Assembly (NCBI GenBank): GCA_965276835.1 | Contig: OZ255631.1 | Span: 310,001-374,000 of the forward strand | Length of the DNA: 64,000 bases | Source of the DNA: BOG-932 sp965276835 | GTDB lineage: Bacteria; Pseudomonadota; Alphaproteobacteria; BOG-932; Roseiterribacteraceae | Direction: 5' to 3' | Shown: positions 1 to 8,327 of the stretch, piece after piece | Layout of the letters: the number at the start of each line of letters is the position of its first letter | How positions within the stretch are numbered: the first letter of the stretch is position 1 | Translations under genes and position numbers: made by a program | The notes under the pieces: generated by a model | Databases searched by the model: none | What the model saw: the letters and a program-made list of their open reading frames with translations, nothing else | Told to the model about the DNA's origin: nothing

Positions 1-236
1 ACTGCGACCTGTATGTCACTCTGGAGCCCTGCGCCATGTGCGCCGCCGCCATTTCCTTCGCCCGCGTCCGCCGCGTCTATTTCGGCGCTTACGACCCCAA
101 GGGCGGCGCGGTCGAGCACGGGCCGCGCTGGTTCGAACAGCCGACCTGTCACCATCGGCCGGAAGTGTATGGCGGGATCGAAGAGGGGCGGGCGGCGGTC
201 TTGCTGCGCGCGTTCTTCGCCGCGCGGCGGGACTAG
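1..236 (+). CDS. tadA: tRNA adenosine(34) deaminase TadA, 3' part only
   Basis: The window opens inside this gene; 77 codons remain, read in the frame starting at base 3 and ending at TAG 234-236. TadA deaminates the wobble adenosine A34 of tRNA-Arg(ACG) to inosine in the cytoplasm. Visible is the zinc-binding PCAMC (the P-C-x-x-C of the cytidine-deaminase fold) preceded by TLE, followed by the ARVRRVYFGA strand-helix and a C-terminal GGI.E.....LLR.FF helix usual for TadA. The H-A-E motif with the third zinc ligand and catalytic glutamate lies outside the window. Another deaminase of the same fold is possible but the C-terminal half fits TadA best. Confidence 0.85.
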   Translation, partial: CDLYVTLEPCAMCAAAISFARVRRVYFGAYDPKGGAVEHGPRWFEQPTCHHRPEVYGGIEEGRAAVLLRAFFAARRD

Positions 237-246
237 CTCAAAACAG

Positions 247-277
247 AACCGCCCGGCTTTGCGGGCCGGGCGGTTCG
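247..277. terminator. Hairpin between convergent tadA and BI-1 gene
   Basis: A perfect 12-bp stem (247-258 pairing with 266-277) with a 7-nt loop sits between two genes that end facing each other. Neither side has a long T run, although the minus-strand side continues into TGTTTT. It probably ends transcription from both directions. Confidence 0.7.
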
Positions 278-297
278 TATTGCCGTGAAGCGATCGC

Positions 298-1014
298 TTA
301 CCTGCGGTTGCCCATCAGGCGGAGCAGCATCATGAACAGGTTGATGAAGTCCAGATAGAGGTTCAGCGCGCCCATGAGGGCAAGCTTGCCGTTGGATTCC
401 GCGCCCCAGGATTCGGAGTACATCTCCTTGATCTTCTGGGTATCGTAGGCGGTCAGCGCGGTGAAAGCGATGACGCCGATCACCGAGATCGCAAAGCCCA
501 TGCCCGCGGAATGGATGAACATGTTAACCAGCATGGCGATCATGATGCCGAACACGGCCATGATACCGAACGAACCCCAGCTCGTGAGATCCGCCTTGGT
601 CGTGTAACCGTACAGGCTCATGCCCAGGAAGGTTGCCGCGCTGATGAAGAACACCTGCGCGATCGAGCCGTGCGTGTAGACGATGAAGATCGTCGACAGC
701 GATAGGCCCATCGCCACGCTGAAGCCATAGAATGTCGCCGTCAGAGCGGGCAGCGACAACTTCTGGATGCCGAAGGACATCACCATGACGAAGGCCAGCG
801 GCGCGAAAATGACGAGATAGCGCAGCGGCGTACCGAAGATTGCCTGCAGCATCGCCGGCGATGTGCTGACCAGATAAGCGATGATACCCGTCACCACCAG
901 ACCGGCGGTCATGTGGTTGTAGACGCGGACCATATGCGCGCGAAGGGCAGCGTCGAATGACGCGCCGACCGTGCGTGGGGCGGTCCTGATCCCGCTATTG
1001 AAGTCGTAAGACAT
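298..1014 (-). CDS. Bax inhibitor-1 / YccA family membrane protein
   Basis: A 238-residue integral inner-membrane protein of the BI-1 (TMBIM/YbhL) family. About seven hydrophobic segments run from near residue 30 to the C-terminus, and the late AYDTQKI segment is the family's hallmark acidic C-terminal region. Bacterial members are proposed pH-sensitive calcium-leak channels or partners of FtsH; the physiological role here is unknown. Start ATG at 1014 has a GGAGA ribosome site about ten bases upstream. It is monocistronic, with the convergent hairpin behind it. Confidence 0.88.
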   Translation of the reverse strand: MSYDFNSGIRTAPRTVGASFDAALRAHMVRVYNHMTAGLVVTGIIAYLVSTSPAMLQAIFGTPLRYLVIFAPLAFVMVMSFGIQKLSLPALTATFYGFSVAMGLSLSTIFIVYTHGSIAQVFFISAATFLGMSLYGYTTKADLTSWGSFGIMAVFGIMIAMLVNMFIHSAGMGFAISVIGVIAFTALTAYDTQKIKEMYSESWGAESNGKLALMGALNLYLDFINLFMMLLRLMGNRR

Positions 1015-1111
1015 GTGAAGGGCTTCTCCTTAAAGAACCCGATTGTTGACCACCCACCATATAGTGCGGCGGTCGGGGCGTTTAAATACTACTCCGCTTT
1101 AGGATTCGCGG

Positions 1112-3646
1112 CTACTCATTCCGCAAAAGCGGTGCCGCGCGCTGGCCCAACGCCCGCCATGTGCCGGCCAATCCAAACGCCAAGGTGATGATCGCGGCAA
1201 TGCCCGCGACCGCCAAAGCGGCCACGATGCTGAACCGCCAGGTCAGGTCCATCACCGGCACGACAATCGCCCACGCCGCTGCGCTGCCCAGCGCGATGGC
1301 GACGATCGCGGCCATGGTGCCCAGCAGCCCGTGCTCGACCAGAAAGGCGCGGATAACCGTGGCCCGGTTCGCGCCGAGGACTTTCAGGACGACGGAATCG
1401 TAGATCCGCCGCCGTTCTCCTGCTGCAATTGCGCCGGCCAGCACCAGCGTGCCGGCGACCAAAGCGACCGCCGCCGTCAGGCTGACCGCCGTGCCGATTT
1501 CACCGATCAGCCCATCGACGGTCGCCAGTGCGTCGCGCACGTCGATCATGGTGACGCCGGGATAATCGTGATTGACCAGCCGCTCTATGGCGGGCTCGGC
1601 GTCGCGTGGGGCGTAGGCGGTGGCGATTTCCGTTTGTGGGGCGCCTTCCAGGAATCCGGGGGCGAAGACGAGGGAGAAATTGATACCCAACCCGCCCCAG
1701 TCGATCTCCCGCACATTCGCGACCGTCGCCTTCAAATCGCGGCCGACGATGTTGAAGGTGATCTCGTCGCCGACCTTCAGTCCCAGCGCCAGCGCCACCT
1801 CTTTGGCAATCGAAACCTTAGGCGGGCCTTGATGATTTGCCGGCCACCACTCGCCCGCGATCAGGTGAGAACGCACCGGAATCGTCGCCGAATAGGTCAT
1901 GCCCCGGTCGCCGCCCAGCACCCAGGCATAGCGTTGATCGACAACGGCTTTTTCGGCCGGCATGCCGTGTACGGCGGCAATCCGGCCCCGCAGCGACGGC
2001 ACGCTTTCAACACGGTTGACGTGCGGGATTTCCCCAATTGCGGTATCGAAAGCAGCGTGTTGCGCATGTGGAATATCGAGGAAGAAAAAGGCGGGCGCCT
2101 CCGCCGGCATCACCCGTTCGACCTCGCCGCGAAAATCATGCTCGACCTGGGCGATGGCGACCAGGATGGTGAGACCCAGACCCAACGACAGGATCACGCT
2201 GACGGTTGCCGCCCCGGGCCGGTTCAGGTTGGCCAGCGCCAGCCTGAGCGTCGCCCGTCGGCGGACGGCGTCGATCCGGCTGATGCGTTTCGCCAGCCCG
2301 GTCAGCCCACGCGCCGCAGCCGCCAGGACGGCGAAAGTGACAACCGCGCCGCCGGCGAAGCCTGCCGCGAACATGCGCTGGTCGGATGTCACGAGCACCA
2401 GGGCGACCAGCACGGCCAGTGCTACGGCGATTGCCGCAAGGATCGCGCGTCCAGGCCGCCCGCCTGCCGGTTGCGTCAGGTCGCGGAACAGGGAGCCGGC
2501 CGGCACGACCTGTGCGCGCCCTATCGGCCATAGCGAGAAACCGAGTGCGATCAGGAAGCCATAGAGCGCCGCGATCCCCAGCCCCAGCGGGTGGATGCGG
2601 ATCGCGACCTCCACCGGGAAATGCGCGGCAATCACGCCGCGCAAGGCCAGCGGCGTCGCCGCGCCGACGATAACCCCAATCAGGATGCCCACCGCCGACA
2701 ACGCCATGACCTGGATCAGATAAGTCCAGCCGATGGTCCGCGCCGACGCACCCAGGCATTTCATCGTTGCGATCACCGCGATGCGGCCGTCCAGATACGC
2801 CTTGACCGCGTTGGCGACGCCGACCCCGCCGACCAGTAAGGCAGTCAGCCCGACGAGGGTCAGGAAGGTCGCCAGCCGGGTCACGAAATTGCGGATTTCC
2901 GGCGCGGCGTCGCGCGTGTCGCGAATATGCCAACCGGCCGCGCCGTAGCGTTCGTGCAGGTCGTGCGTTACCTCCGCTGCCGTGTGGCCGGGGTTCAGCG
3001 CGATGCGATAGTCGTAATAGATCAGGCTGCCCGGCTGCTCCAACCCGGTGCCGGGCAAGCCGGCGCGTGCGATCAGGAAGCGCGGGCCCAGCGTGAATCC
3101 GCCGGTGCCGACACGGTCCGGCTCCTTCTCGATCACCGCGCGGATTTTATAATCCTGGGTGCCGAGCTTCACCGTGTCGCCGAGATGCGCGTCCAGCCGG
3201 TCCAGCACGGCCTGCTCGACCGCCACGCCCCACACGCCGTCCGTTTTCGCCAGCGCGTCGGGCAGGGGGCCGGCGGGTGACAGCCGCACCTGGCCGACCA
3301 GCGGATAGGCGCCGTCGGCCGCCTTGACCTCGACCAGGGTGGAACGCTCGCCGTCCTCGGTCCGCGCCATGCCGCGCAAATCGACCGATTCCGAGACCGC
3401 GCCGTATCCATTCAGCACCGCCCGCTGCTGGTCGTCGACGCCGTGATAGATCATGCGCGCCGCCACATCGCCGCCCAGCAAAGTGCGGCCTTGGGCATCG
3501 ATCCCGTTCAGCACGTCGCGCGATAGCGACTGCACGCTGGCGATGGTGCCGACGCCCAGAGCCAGGCAGGCGATCAGAATGCGAAATCCGCGCGCCCCGG
3601 CCCGCAGCTCCCGCCGGGCCAGCGTCAGCGGCAAGAACTTGTTCAC
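1112..3646 (-). CDS. ABC transporter permease, FtsX/YbbP type
   Basis: An 844-residue permease with two repeated FtsX-type units. Each has a transmembrane segment, a large periplasmic MacB-like region and three further membrane segments (about residues 20-45 and 250-400, then 480-510 and 720-840). I start it at GTG 3644-3646 because this overlaps the ATPase stop as GTGA and gives the usual N-terminus (NKFLPLTLARREL); upstream codons are low-complexity and unlike the family. The family exports or extracts lipophilic compounds or lysophospholipid-type substrates, and the partner ATPase is the next gene upstream. Next to a divergent TesA-type esterase this reproduces the tesA-ybbA-ybbP arrangement of Escherichia coli. 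The substrate is not known. Confidence 0.85.
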   Translation of the reverse strand: MNKFLPLTLARRELRAGARGFRILIACLALGVGTIASVQSLSRDVLNGIDAQGRTLLGGDVAARMIYHGVDDQQRAVLNGYGAVSESVDLRGMARTEDGERSTLVEVKAADGAYPLVGQVRLSPAGPLPDALAKTDGVWGVAVEQAVLDRLDAHLGDTVKLGTQDYKIRAVIEKEPDRVGTGGFTLGPRFLIARAGLPGTGLEQPGSLIYYDYRIALNPGHTAAEVTHDLHERYGAAGWHIRDTRDAAPEIRNFVTRLATFLTLVGLTALLVGGVGVANAVKAYLDGRIAVIATMKCLGASARTIGWTYLIQVMALSAVGILIGVIVGAATPLALRGVIAAHFPVEVAIRIHPLGLGIAALYGFLIALGFSLWPIGRAQVVPAGSLFRDLTQPAGGRPGRAILAAIAVALAVLVALVLVTSDQRMFAAGFAGGAVVTFAVLAAAARGLTGLAKRISRIDAVRRRATLRLALANLNRPGAATVSVILSLGLGLTILVAIAQVEHDFRGEVERVMPAEAPAFFFLDIPHAQHAAFDTAIGEIPHVNRVESVPSLRGRIAAVHGMPAEKAVVDQRYAWVLGGDRGMTYSATIPVRSHLIAGEWWPANHQGPPKVSIAKEVALALGLKVGDEITFNIVGRDLKATVANVREIDWGGLGINFSLVFAPGFLEGAPQTEIATAYAPRDAEPAIERLVNHDYPGVTMIDVRDALATVDGLIGEIGTAVSLTAAVALVAGTLVLAGAIAAGERRRIYDSVVLKVLGANRATVIRAFLVEHGLLGTMAAIVAIALGSAAAWAIVVPVMDLTWRFSIVAALAVAGIAAIITLAFGLAGTWRALGQRAAPLLRNE

Positions 3647-4356
3647 TGGGCCGCCGCCAGTGCGTCCGTCATCCGGTCGTCGACGATGCGCCCGTCCTCC
3701 AGCCGGATCATCCGGTCGCAACGTTCGGCCAGCGCGTTATCGTGGGTAATCAGGATCAGGGTGGTGCCGTGCCGCCGCGCCAGGTCGAACAGCAGGGCGA
3801 TCACCTGCCGTCCGGTTTCGCCGTCCAGGTTGCCGGTCGGCTCGTCCGCCAGCACCAGTTTGGGTTCGGCGACCAGGGCGCGGGCCAGCGCCGCGCGCTG
3901 CTGCTCGCCGCCAGACAATTGGCCGGGATAGTGATCCAGGCGATGGCCGAGGCCGACAGCCTTCAGCCCCTCCGCCGCGCGGTCGAACGCGTCGTCCCGC
4001 CCGGCGAATTCGGCGGGCAGCGCGACATTCTCCAGCGCCGTCATCGTCGGGACCAGATGGAAATTCTGGAACACGATCCCGACATTGTCGCGGCGGAACC
4101 GCGCCAGCCCGTCCTCGTTCAATGTGCTGAGATCTTGGCCCGCGACCATGATCCGGCCCTTGGTCTGGCGCTCCAGCCCGCCGATCAGCATCATCAGGCT
4201 GGACTTGCCGGAGCCGGACGGCCCGACCAGCCCGACCCGCGATCCGGCCTCGACTTGGAGCGATATTCCCTTGAGGATATTGACCATGCCCGCCGCGCTT
4301 CTCAGCTCTAGATGCACGTCGGCGAGGTCGAGCATGGGCGAAGTTGCGATGGGCAT
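3643..4356 (-). CDS. ABC transporter ATP-binding protein, YbbA/LolD type
   Basis: A 237-residue ATPase energising the FtsX-type permease encoded directly downstream. Walker A is GPSGSGKS, the signature is LSGGEQQR, and Walker B with following residues is LVLADEPTGNLD, the form typical of the MacB/LolD/YbbA subfamily. The H-loop histidine is in LITHD. The start ATG at 4354-4356 is preferred over an upstream extension lacking family similarity. Its stop overlaps the permease start by four bases, so the two are translationally coupled. About 50 bp separate it from the divergent esterase gene, which must hold both promoters. Confidence 0.9.
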   Translation of the reverse strand: MPIATSPMLDLADVHLELRSAAGMVNILKGISLQVEAGSRVGLVGPSGSGKSSLMMLIGGLERQTKGRIMVAGQDLSTLNEDGLARFRRDNVGIVFQNFHLVPTMTALENVALPAEFAGRDDAFDRAAEGLKAVGLGHRLDHYPGQLSGGEQQRAALARALVAEPKLVLADEPTGNLDGETGRQVIALLFDLARRHGTTLILITHDNALAERCDRMIRLEDGRIVDDRMTDALAAAQ

Positions 4357-4405
4357 GAAAGCGGGCTCCGGGCGGGCCGTGCGGGGTTTAAGGCGATATG
4401 GCGCG

Positions 4406-5053
4406 ATGTTAATGGGATTCAATGCAGTCTGTCTGCGGCGTTTGGCTGCTGCGCTGGTGTTTGCGCTCTTGCCACTCGCCGCCCAGGCCGCTCCGCTGAA
4501 GATCATGGCGTTCGGCGACAGTCTGTTCGCCGGCTATGGCCTGTCGTCGGATGCCGACAATATCCCCAGCCAGATCGAGAAAATCCTGAAAGCGGAGGGG
4601 CATGACGTGACGATGGTCAACGCCGCCGTGTCCGGCGACACCACGGCGGATGGGTTGGCGCGTTTGGACTGGTCTTTGCAGGACAAGCCTGACCTGGTGC
4701 TGCTGGAGCTGGGGGCGAACGACGCGCTGCGCGGGTTGGATCCGGACCGTGCCAAGGCCAATCTCGACGGCATTCTGGCGCGGCTGAGAGCGGCGGGTGT
4801 GCCGGTGCTGATCTGCGGCATGATCGCACCGCGTAATCTGGGGGGCGCCTATTCCGCGAAGTTCGACCCGATGTTCAAGGAACTGGCCGATAAATATCGC
4901 GTTCCGCTCTACCCGTTCATCCTCGACGGCGTGGCGCTGGACCAGAGATTGAACCAGGCCGACGGCATGCATCCGAACAAGGATGGCGCCGCCATCATCG
5001 CCAAACGCCTGACCCCGGCCGTCGAAAAGGCGCTGCCGCCCGCGAAATCCTGA
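4406..5053 (+). CDS. tesA: SGNH/GDSL arylesterase-thioesterase, TesA type, exported
   Basis: A 215-residue hydrolase with an N-terminal signal peptide (LRRLAAALVFALLPLAAQAA, cleavage near residue 29). Block I is AFGDSL with the nucleophilic serine, the block III asparagine lies in ELGANDALRG, and the C-terminal catalytic pair is in DGMHPN. TesA-family enzymes are periplasmic esterases, thioesterases and lysophospholipases. Start could be ATG 4406 or ATG 4412; both leave the signal peptide intact. It is divergent from the YbbA/YbbP-type exporter and shares a one-base TGATG stop/start overlap with thpR. Substrate range cannot be read from sequence. Confidence 0.9.
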   Translation: MLMGFNAVCLRRLAAALVFALLPLAAQAAPLKIMAFGDSLFAGYGLSSDADNIPSQIEKILKAEGHDVTMVNAAVSGDTTADGLARLDWSLQDKPDLVLLELGANDALRGLDPDRAKANLDGILARLRAAGVPVLICGMIAPRNLGGAYSAKFDPMFKELADKYRVPLYPFILDGVALDQRLNQADGMHPNKDGAAIIAKRLTPAVEKALPPAKS

Positions 5054-5613
5054 TGCGCCTGTTCGTCGGTATCGCCATCCCATCCGATATAGGCGAGATG
5101 CTCTGGTCGTTGACCGGCGGCTTGCCAGGCGCGCGCTGGATGCCGCCGGAAAGCTATCACCTGACCTTGCGCTTTCTGGGCGACGCAGGCCGCCCGCAGG
5201 CGGAGGAGCTGGACGCGCTGCTGGCCGGCATTGCCGCGCCGGGTTTCGAGATCGCGCTCAGCGGCATCGATTATTTCGGCACCTCGAGCCGCCCGCGTGT
5301 GCTGTGGGCCGGCGTTGATCCGTCTCTGCCGCTCAACCAATTGGCCCGCAAGGTGAACAGGGCGGCTCGCCAGGCCGAGTTTCCGGGTGACGATCGCGGC
5401 TTCACCCCGCATGTGACCATCGCCCGCCTGTCCAACACGTCGTTGGTCGAGACAATGGTCTTCGTTCAGCAGAAAGCCTTGTTCCGCGCGCCGCCATTTC
5501 CGGTAACGCAATTTACGCTGTTCGAAAGCCGTCCCGGCGGCGGCGCACCGGCCTATATCCCGCTTGCCGATTATCCGCTATCGCTCGGCACCGAACATCC
5601 AAGGGAGGATTGA
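5053..5613 (+). CDS. thpR: RNA 2',3'-cyclic phosphodiesterase (LigT/2H family)
   Basis: 186 residues, the normal length for ThpR. The two H-x-T-[LI] signatures of the 2H phosphoesterase superfamily are present as HLTLRFLG near residue 36 and HVTIARL near residue 119. The enzyme opens 2',3'-cyclic phosphate ends of RNA to 2'-phosphates; its cellular substrate is unsettled. The start ATG shares its A with the esterase stop (TGATG), and the next gene begins on the base after its stop, so the three plus-strand genes form one operon. Confidence 0.9.
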   Translation: MRLFVGIAIPSDIGEMLWSLTGGLPGARWMPPESYHLTLRFLGDAGRPQAEELDALLAGIAAPGFEIALSGIDYFGTSSRPRVLWAGVDPSLPLNQLARKVNRAARQAEFPGDDRGFTPHVTIARLSNTSLVETMVFVQQKALFRAPPFPVTQFTLFESRPGGGAPAYIPLADYPLSLGTEHPRED

Positions 5614-5910
5614 ATGGCAAAGGTTTTTTGGATCGCGCAGTATCGCTCGGTGTCCAACCCGGAGGCACTTGCGGCCTATGCCAAGCTGGCGGCGCCGGCG
5701 ATACAAGGCGCGGGCGGCCGCTTCATCGCGCGCGGCGTGCCGCTGGCAGTCAAGGAAGCCGGCCTAATGCAGCGCACCGTCGTCGTCGAGTTCGACAGCC
5801 TGGAAAAGGCTCTCGCCGCCTATGACAGCCCGGCCTACAAGGAGGCGCTTGCCGTCCTTGGCCCGAACGCCGCCGAGCGCGACATTCGCATCGTCGAGGC
5901 GGCGGAGTAA
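5614..5910 (+). CDS. DUF1330 domain protein
   Basis: A 98-residue ferredoxin-fold protein related to dimeric alpha/beta-barrel proteins. It has the family pattern: a first strand KVFWIAQYR, a central GGRFIARG, and VVVEFDSLEKALAAYDSPAYKEAL before the last helix. No catalytic function is established for DUF1330. It abuts the thpR stop without a gap, which places it as third gene of the operon. It converges with the Hint-domain gene, leaving only three bases between the two stops. Confidence 0.88.
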   Translation: MAKVFWIAQYRSVSNPEALAAYAKLAAPAIQGAGGRFIARGVPLAVKEAGLMQRTVVVEFDSLEKALAAYDSPAYKEALAVLGPNAAERDIRIVEAAE

Positions 5911-5913
5911 CCG

Positions 5914-8079
5914 TCAGGCCGTCGCCGCCACGCTGCTCGCTCGGTTCGTCAGCCACTTCAGCCGCAAGGCACGGGCCGCGATCGCGAGCTGGGCCCGTTC
6001 CACTTCGTCGCCGTCTTCCAGGCGCGGTGCGCAATACAGCGCGCCGCGCTTTTTGGCGTGGTCCGGATACAGCTTGCGGAACGCGTGAGCGTTATGGAAC
6101 CTGCCGCGATTGTCGTCATCGACATAGGTTTCCGACTGCGCCCCTTCGGCGACGATCACATCGTGCCGGTCAAGCTCGATATGGAAATATTCCACGAGGT
6201 CGCTTTGGCTCGCCTGGAACACCGAATTGCCGTTGACCAGGCACCGCGCCGGAATCAGGATGCCGTCGATAAACATCGCGTGTTCGGGCGAAACCCACAG
6301 GTCGCGACGCGGCACGTTCCGGGCCAGCGACCCGGCCTTGAAGCAGATCGGCAGAATATCGGGATTGCCCTGGGCGAATTTTCCCGAATAGCTGCGCCGC
6401 CCGATCCAACGGATCGGCTTGGCCTCACCCGACGCGGCGATGACCCGGTCGCCGATCCTGAGACCCTCCACGGCGATTTCGCCGCGATCCGTCCGGATCA
6501 TCGTACCCCGGCAATAACAGACCGGGCTTCCGTCCTCGGTCACATAGCTGCCGTGGTTACCGTCGTCGGTCAGATGGAAGAATTCGCCGGTGAAATCGCC
6601 CGACAGTTGAATCGTGGCGACGGCCGTGCCGTTCTCCGAGATGGTCAGCACGTCCGAGTTGCTCAGCGAAAACGAATTGTCCGCAGAATAACCCAGATTG
6701 GTCAGGTCGAGCCGGTCGCGCGTATCGAACCCTTGGATCGTCTCGCTGCTGAAGCCGTCGATCGTGCCCGCGACCGTCCAGGTTGCGCCGCTGTCGATCG
6801 TCACTGTTTGGAAACCGAGATATTTCGTCCCCAGACCGCTTATCGTGCCGGGGCCGTCTTTGGCCGAAAGCTCGATGGTGTTCGCCGCGGTGGAGACATC
6901 CGCGACCACATTCCCCTCGAATACCGCCCCCGCATCGACGATCAGGCGATTGGTGTCCGACGCGGACAGGACGACGGCATCGCCCGTATAGGGGTGCCCG
7001 GCGACGGGATCGCCCTGTGTGGCGACGATCGTTCCGGCATTTTCGAGCGTCGCGTCGGTGCCGCCGAAATATACGCCGCTGGCGTTGGCGGTGAAGTAGT
7101 TGCCGGGGGTGGCTTCGGTTCCACCGGTGATCGTTCCGCCGGCTTCGTTGATGACCGTCCCGCCATAACGCATCCGGACGCCCGAATAATAGCCGGAGGC
7201 GATGGTGCCGAAATTGTCGACCGTGCCGGGGTCGCTCATCTGAACGCCGTATTTGTCCCCAAAGATCGACCCGGTATGTTCGTTGGTCAGCGTCGATCCG
7301 GCGGCGCCGTATTCAAAATACACGCCCCAGAAGCCCGAAATACTGCCGGCATTGTCGACATTTACCGGATAGCTATCGATTTCGATGGCTTCGGCCGAAG
7401 GCGCGACGATCGAGGCGCCTTCGTGGTTAACGATGGTCCCGCCACCGCCCAAGATCACCCCGTATTCGCTCGAGGTGATGTTGCCGAAATTGTCGATGGT
7501 GCCAGCGCCGCGGATATAGACGGCCTCGCCGCGCTGGTTGGAGATCACGCCACCCACCTCATTGGTGACCGATCCACCCTGCGTCCCCATTGAGATCGCC
7601 GTGTCATAGGCGGCGATGGTGCCGGCGTTGTCGACCGCCCCGTAAGCATGCCTGATGCTGACACCGTTATAGCCGGTGATGGTGCCTTCGGACCCGTTGC
7701 TGACCGAACCGCCGCCATTCAGGCGAACGGCAAAACCGGGCGGCGCACCGTACAAATAGGTTTGCGGTCCGGTCGCGGCGATCAGGCCATTGTTGAAAAC
7801 ATCGGTCGGGACGCCGCCAGTGTCGCCAGCGACGCCGATGCTGTAGCCGGTGATCGTGGCGCCCGCGATGTTGGTGACCGAGCCGCCGGCTTTGAACTCG
7901 ATGCCCGTATTGGTTCCGGTGACGGTCCCGTCATTTTCGATTCCGCGTGCATCCGCGGCCGTGATGGCGGGGTCGCCGGTGACGTAGGCGTCCGACGCGA
8001 TGGTTACAGGATCGCTATAGGTGCCGGTGCCGCTGAGGACGACGCCTGAGGGCGTGCCCGTGATTTGGTCTGTGGACAT
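5914..8079 (-). CDS. Beta-helix repeat surface protein with C-terminal Hint domain
   Basis: 721 residues in three parts. Residues about 30-440 are imperfect glycine-rich repeats built on N.GTI, GGSVTN..GG.I and similar turns, as in parallel beta-helices. Residues 446-520 form a module with GF.TRDRLDLTNL and LTIS.NGTAVATIQLSGDF. Residues 521-660 are a Hint_2 (hedgehog/intein) domain beginning CYCRGT, with a SPEHAMFIDG block and ELDRHDV. Hint domains of this sort can cleave or transfer the polypeptide before their first cysteine (Cys521). There is no N-terminal signal peptide, so type I secretion or another leaderless route is likely, but no secretion genes are nearby. Function is inferred only as an extracellular or surface protein. 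Confidence 0.85.
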   Translation of the reverse strand: MSTDQITGTPSGVVLSGTGTYSDPVTIASDAYVTGDPAITAADARGIENDGTVTGTNTGIEFKAGGSVTNIAGATITGYSIGVAGDTGGVPTDVFNNGLIAATGPQTYLYGAPPGFAVRLNGGGSVSNGSEGTITGYNGVSIRHAYGAVDNAGTIAAYDTAISMGTQGGSVTNEVGGVISNQRGEAVYIRGAGTIDNFGNITSSEYGVILGGGGTIVNHEGASIVAPSAEAIEIDSYPVNVDNAGSISGFWGVYFEYGAAGSTLTNEHTGSIFGDKYGVQMSDPGTVDNFGTIASGYYSGVRMRYGGTVINEAGGTITGGTEATPGNYFTANASGVYFGGTDATLENAGTIVATQGDPVAGHPYTGDAVVLSASDTNRLIVDAGAVFEGNVVADVSTAANTIELSAKDGPGTISGLGTKYLGFQTVTIDSGATWTVAGTIDGFSSETIQGFDTRDRLDLTNLGYSADNSFSLSNSDVLTISENGTAVATIQLSGDFTGEFFHLTDDGNHGSYVTEDGSPVCYCRGTMIRTDRGEIAVEGLRIGDRVIAASGEAKPIRWIGRRSYSGKFAQGNPDILPICFKAGSLARNVPRRDLWVSPEHAMFIDGILIPARCLVNGNSVFQASQSDLVEYFHIELDRHDVIVAEGAQSETYVDDDNRGRFHNAHAFRKLYPDHAKKRGALYCAPRLEDGDEVERAQLAIAARALRLKWLTNRASSVAATA

Positions 8080-8327
8080 GGGATTCCTTCGTTAGGCCGC
8101 TATCGATCGCGGGGGTGCCCGACGTTTCAAATCATGCGGCGCCCCCCGCGAGCGCGTTATTAAAAATTTGCGGGTATTTTAACTCGGGAACCGGGTGGGA
8201 CGCGTAGGTTGGGCGTCTCGCAAAATGTGCGAAACAGTTGATCGAGCGTCTCGCCGGCGCAGTGGCGGTGGCGAAAATCGTCAGCAGGCTTGGTGCTTGT
8301 ACAGTATAGCTGTACTCATCGGGCGAC
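8080..8327. promoter_or_regulatory. Divergent regulatory region between Hint protein and AraC regulator
   Basis: This gap separates two divergent starts. A 9-bp GC stem (8107-8115 with 8143-8151) lies just upstream of the Hint-protein start and could be in its 5' leader. An AT-rich stretch at 8158-8183 is a plausible promoter zone. A perfect inverted repeat GTACAG-5-CTGTAC (8299-8304 and 8310-8315) ends 12 bp before the AraC start and could be an autoregulatory operator. No assignment to a known regulator is possible. Confidence 0.4.

Noticed and set aside
1015..1111. ybhL RNA motif before the BI-1 gene
   Set aside because: BI-1 genes can carry this leader in Rhizobiales, but nothing resembling a conserved structured leader was recognised here.
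1331..2533. 400-codon plus-strand ORF opposite the FtsX-type permease
   Set aside because: GC-rich antisense shadow; the product has no domain and the minus-strand permease is clearly real.
5914..8079. Intein within a host protein
   Set aside because: The Hint domain is C-terminal with no C-extein and no terminal His-Asn splice motif, so it is a Hint_2 processing domain rather than a splicing intein.
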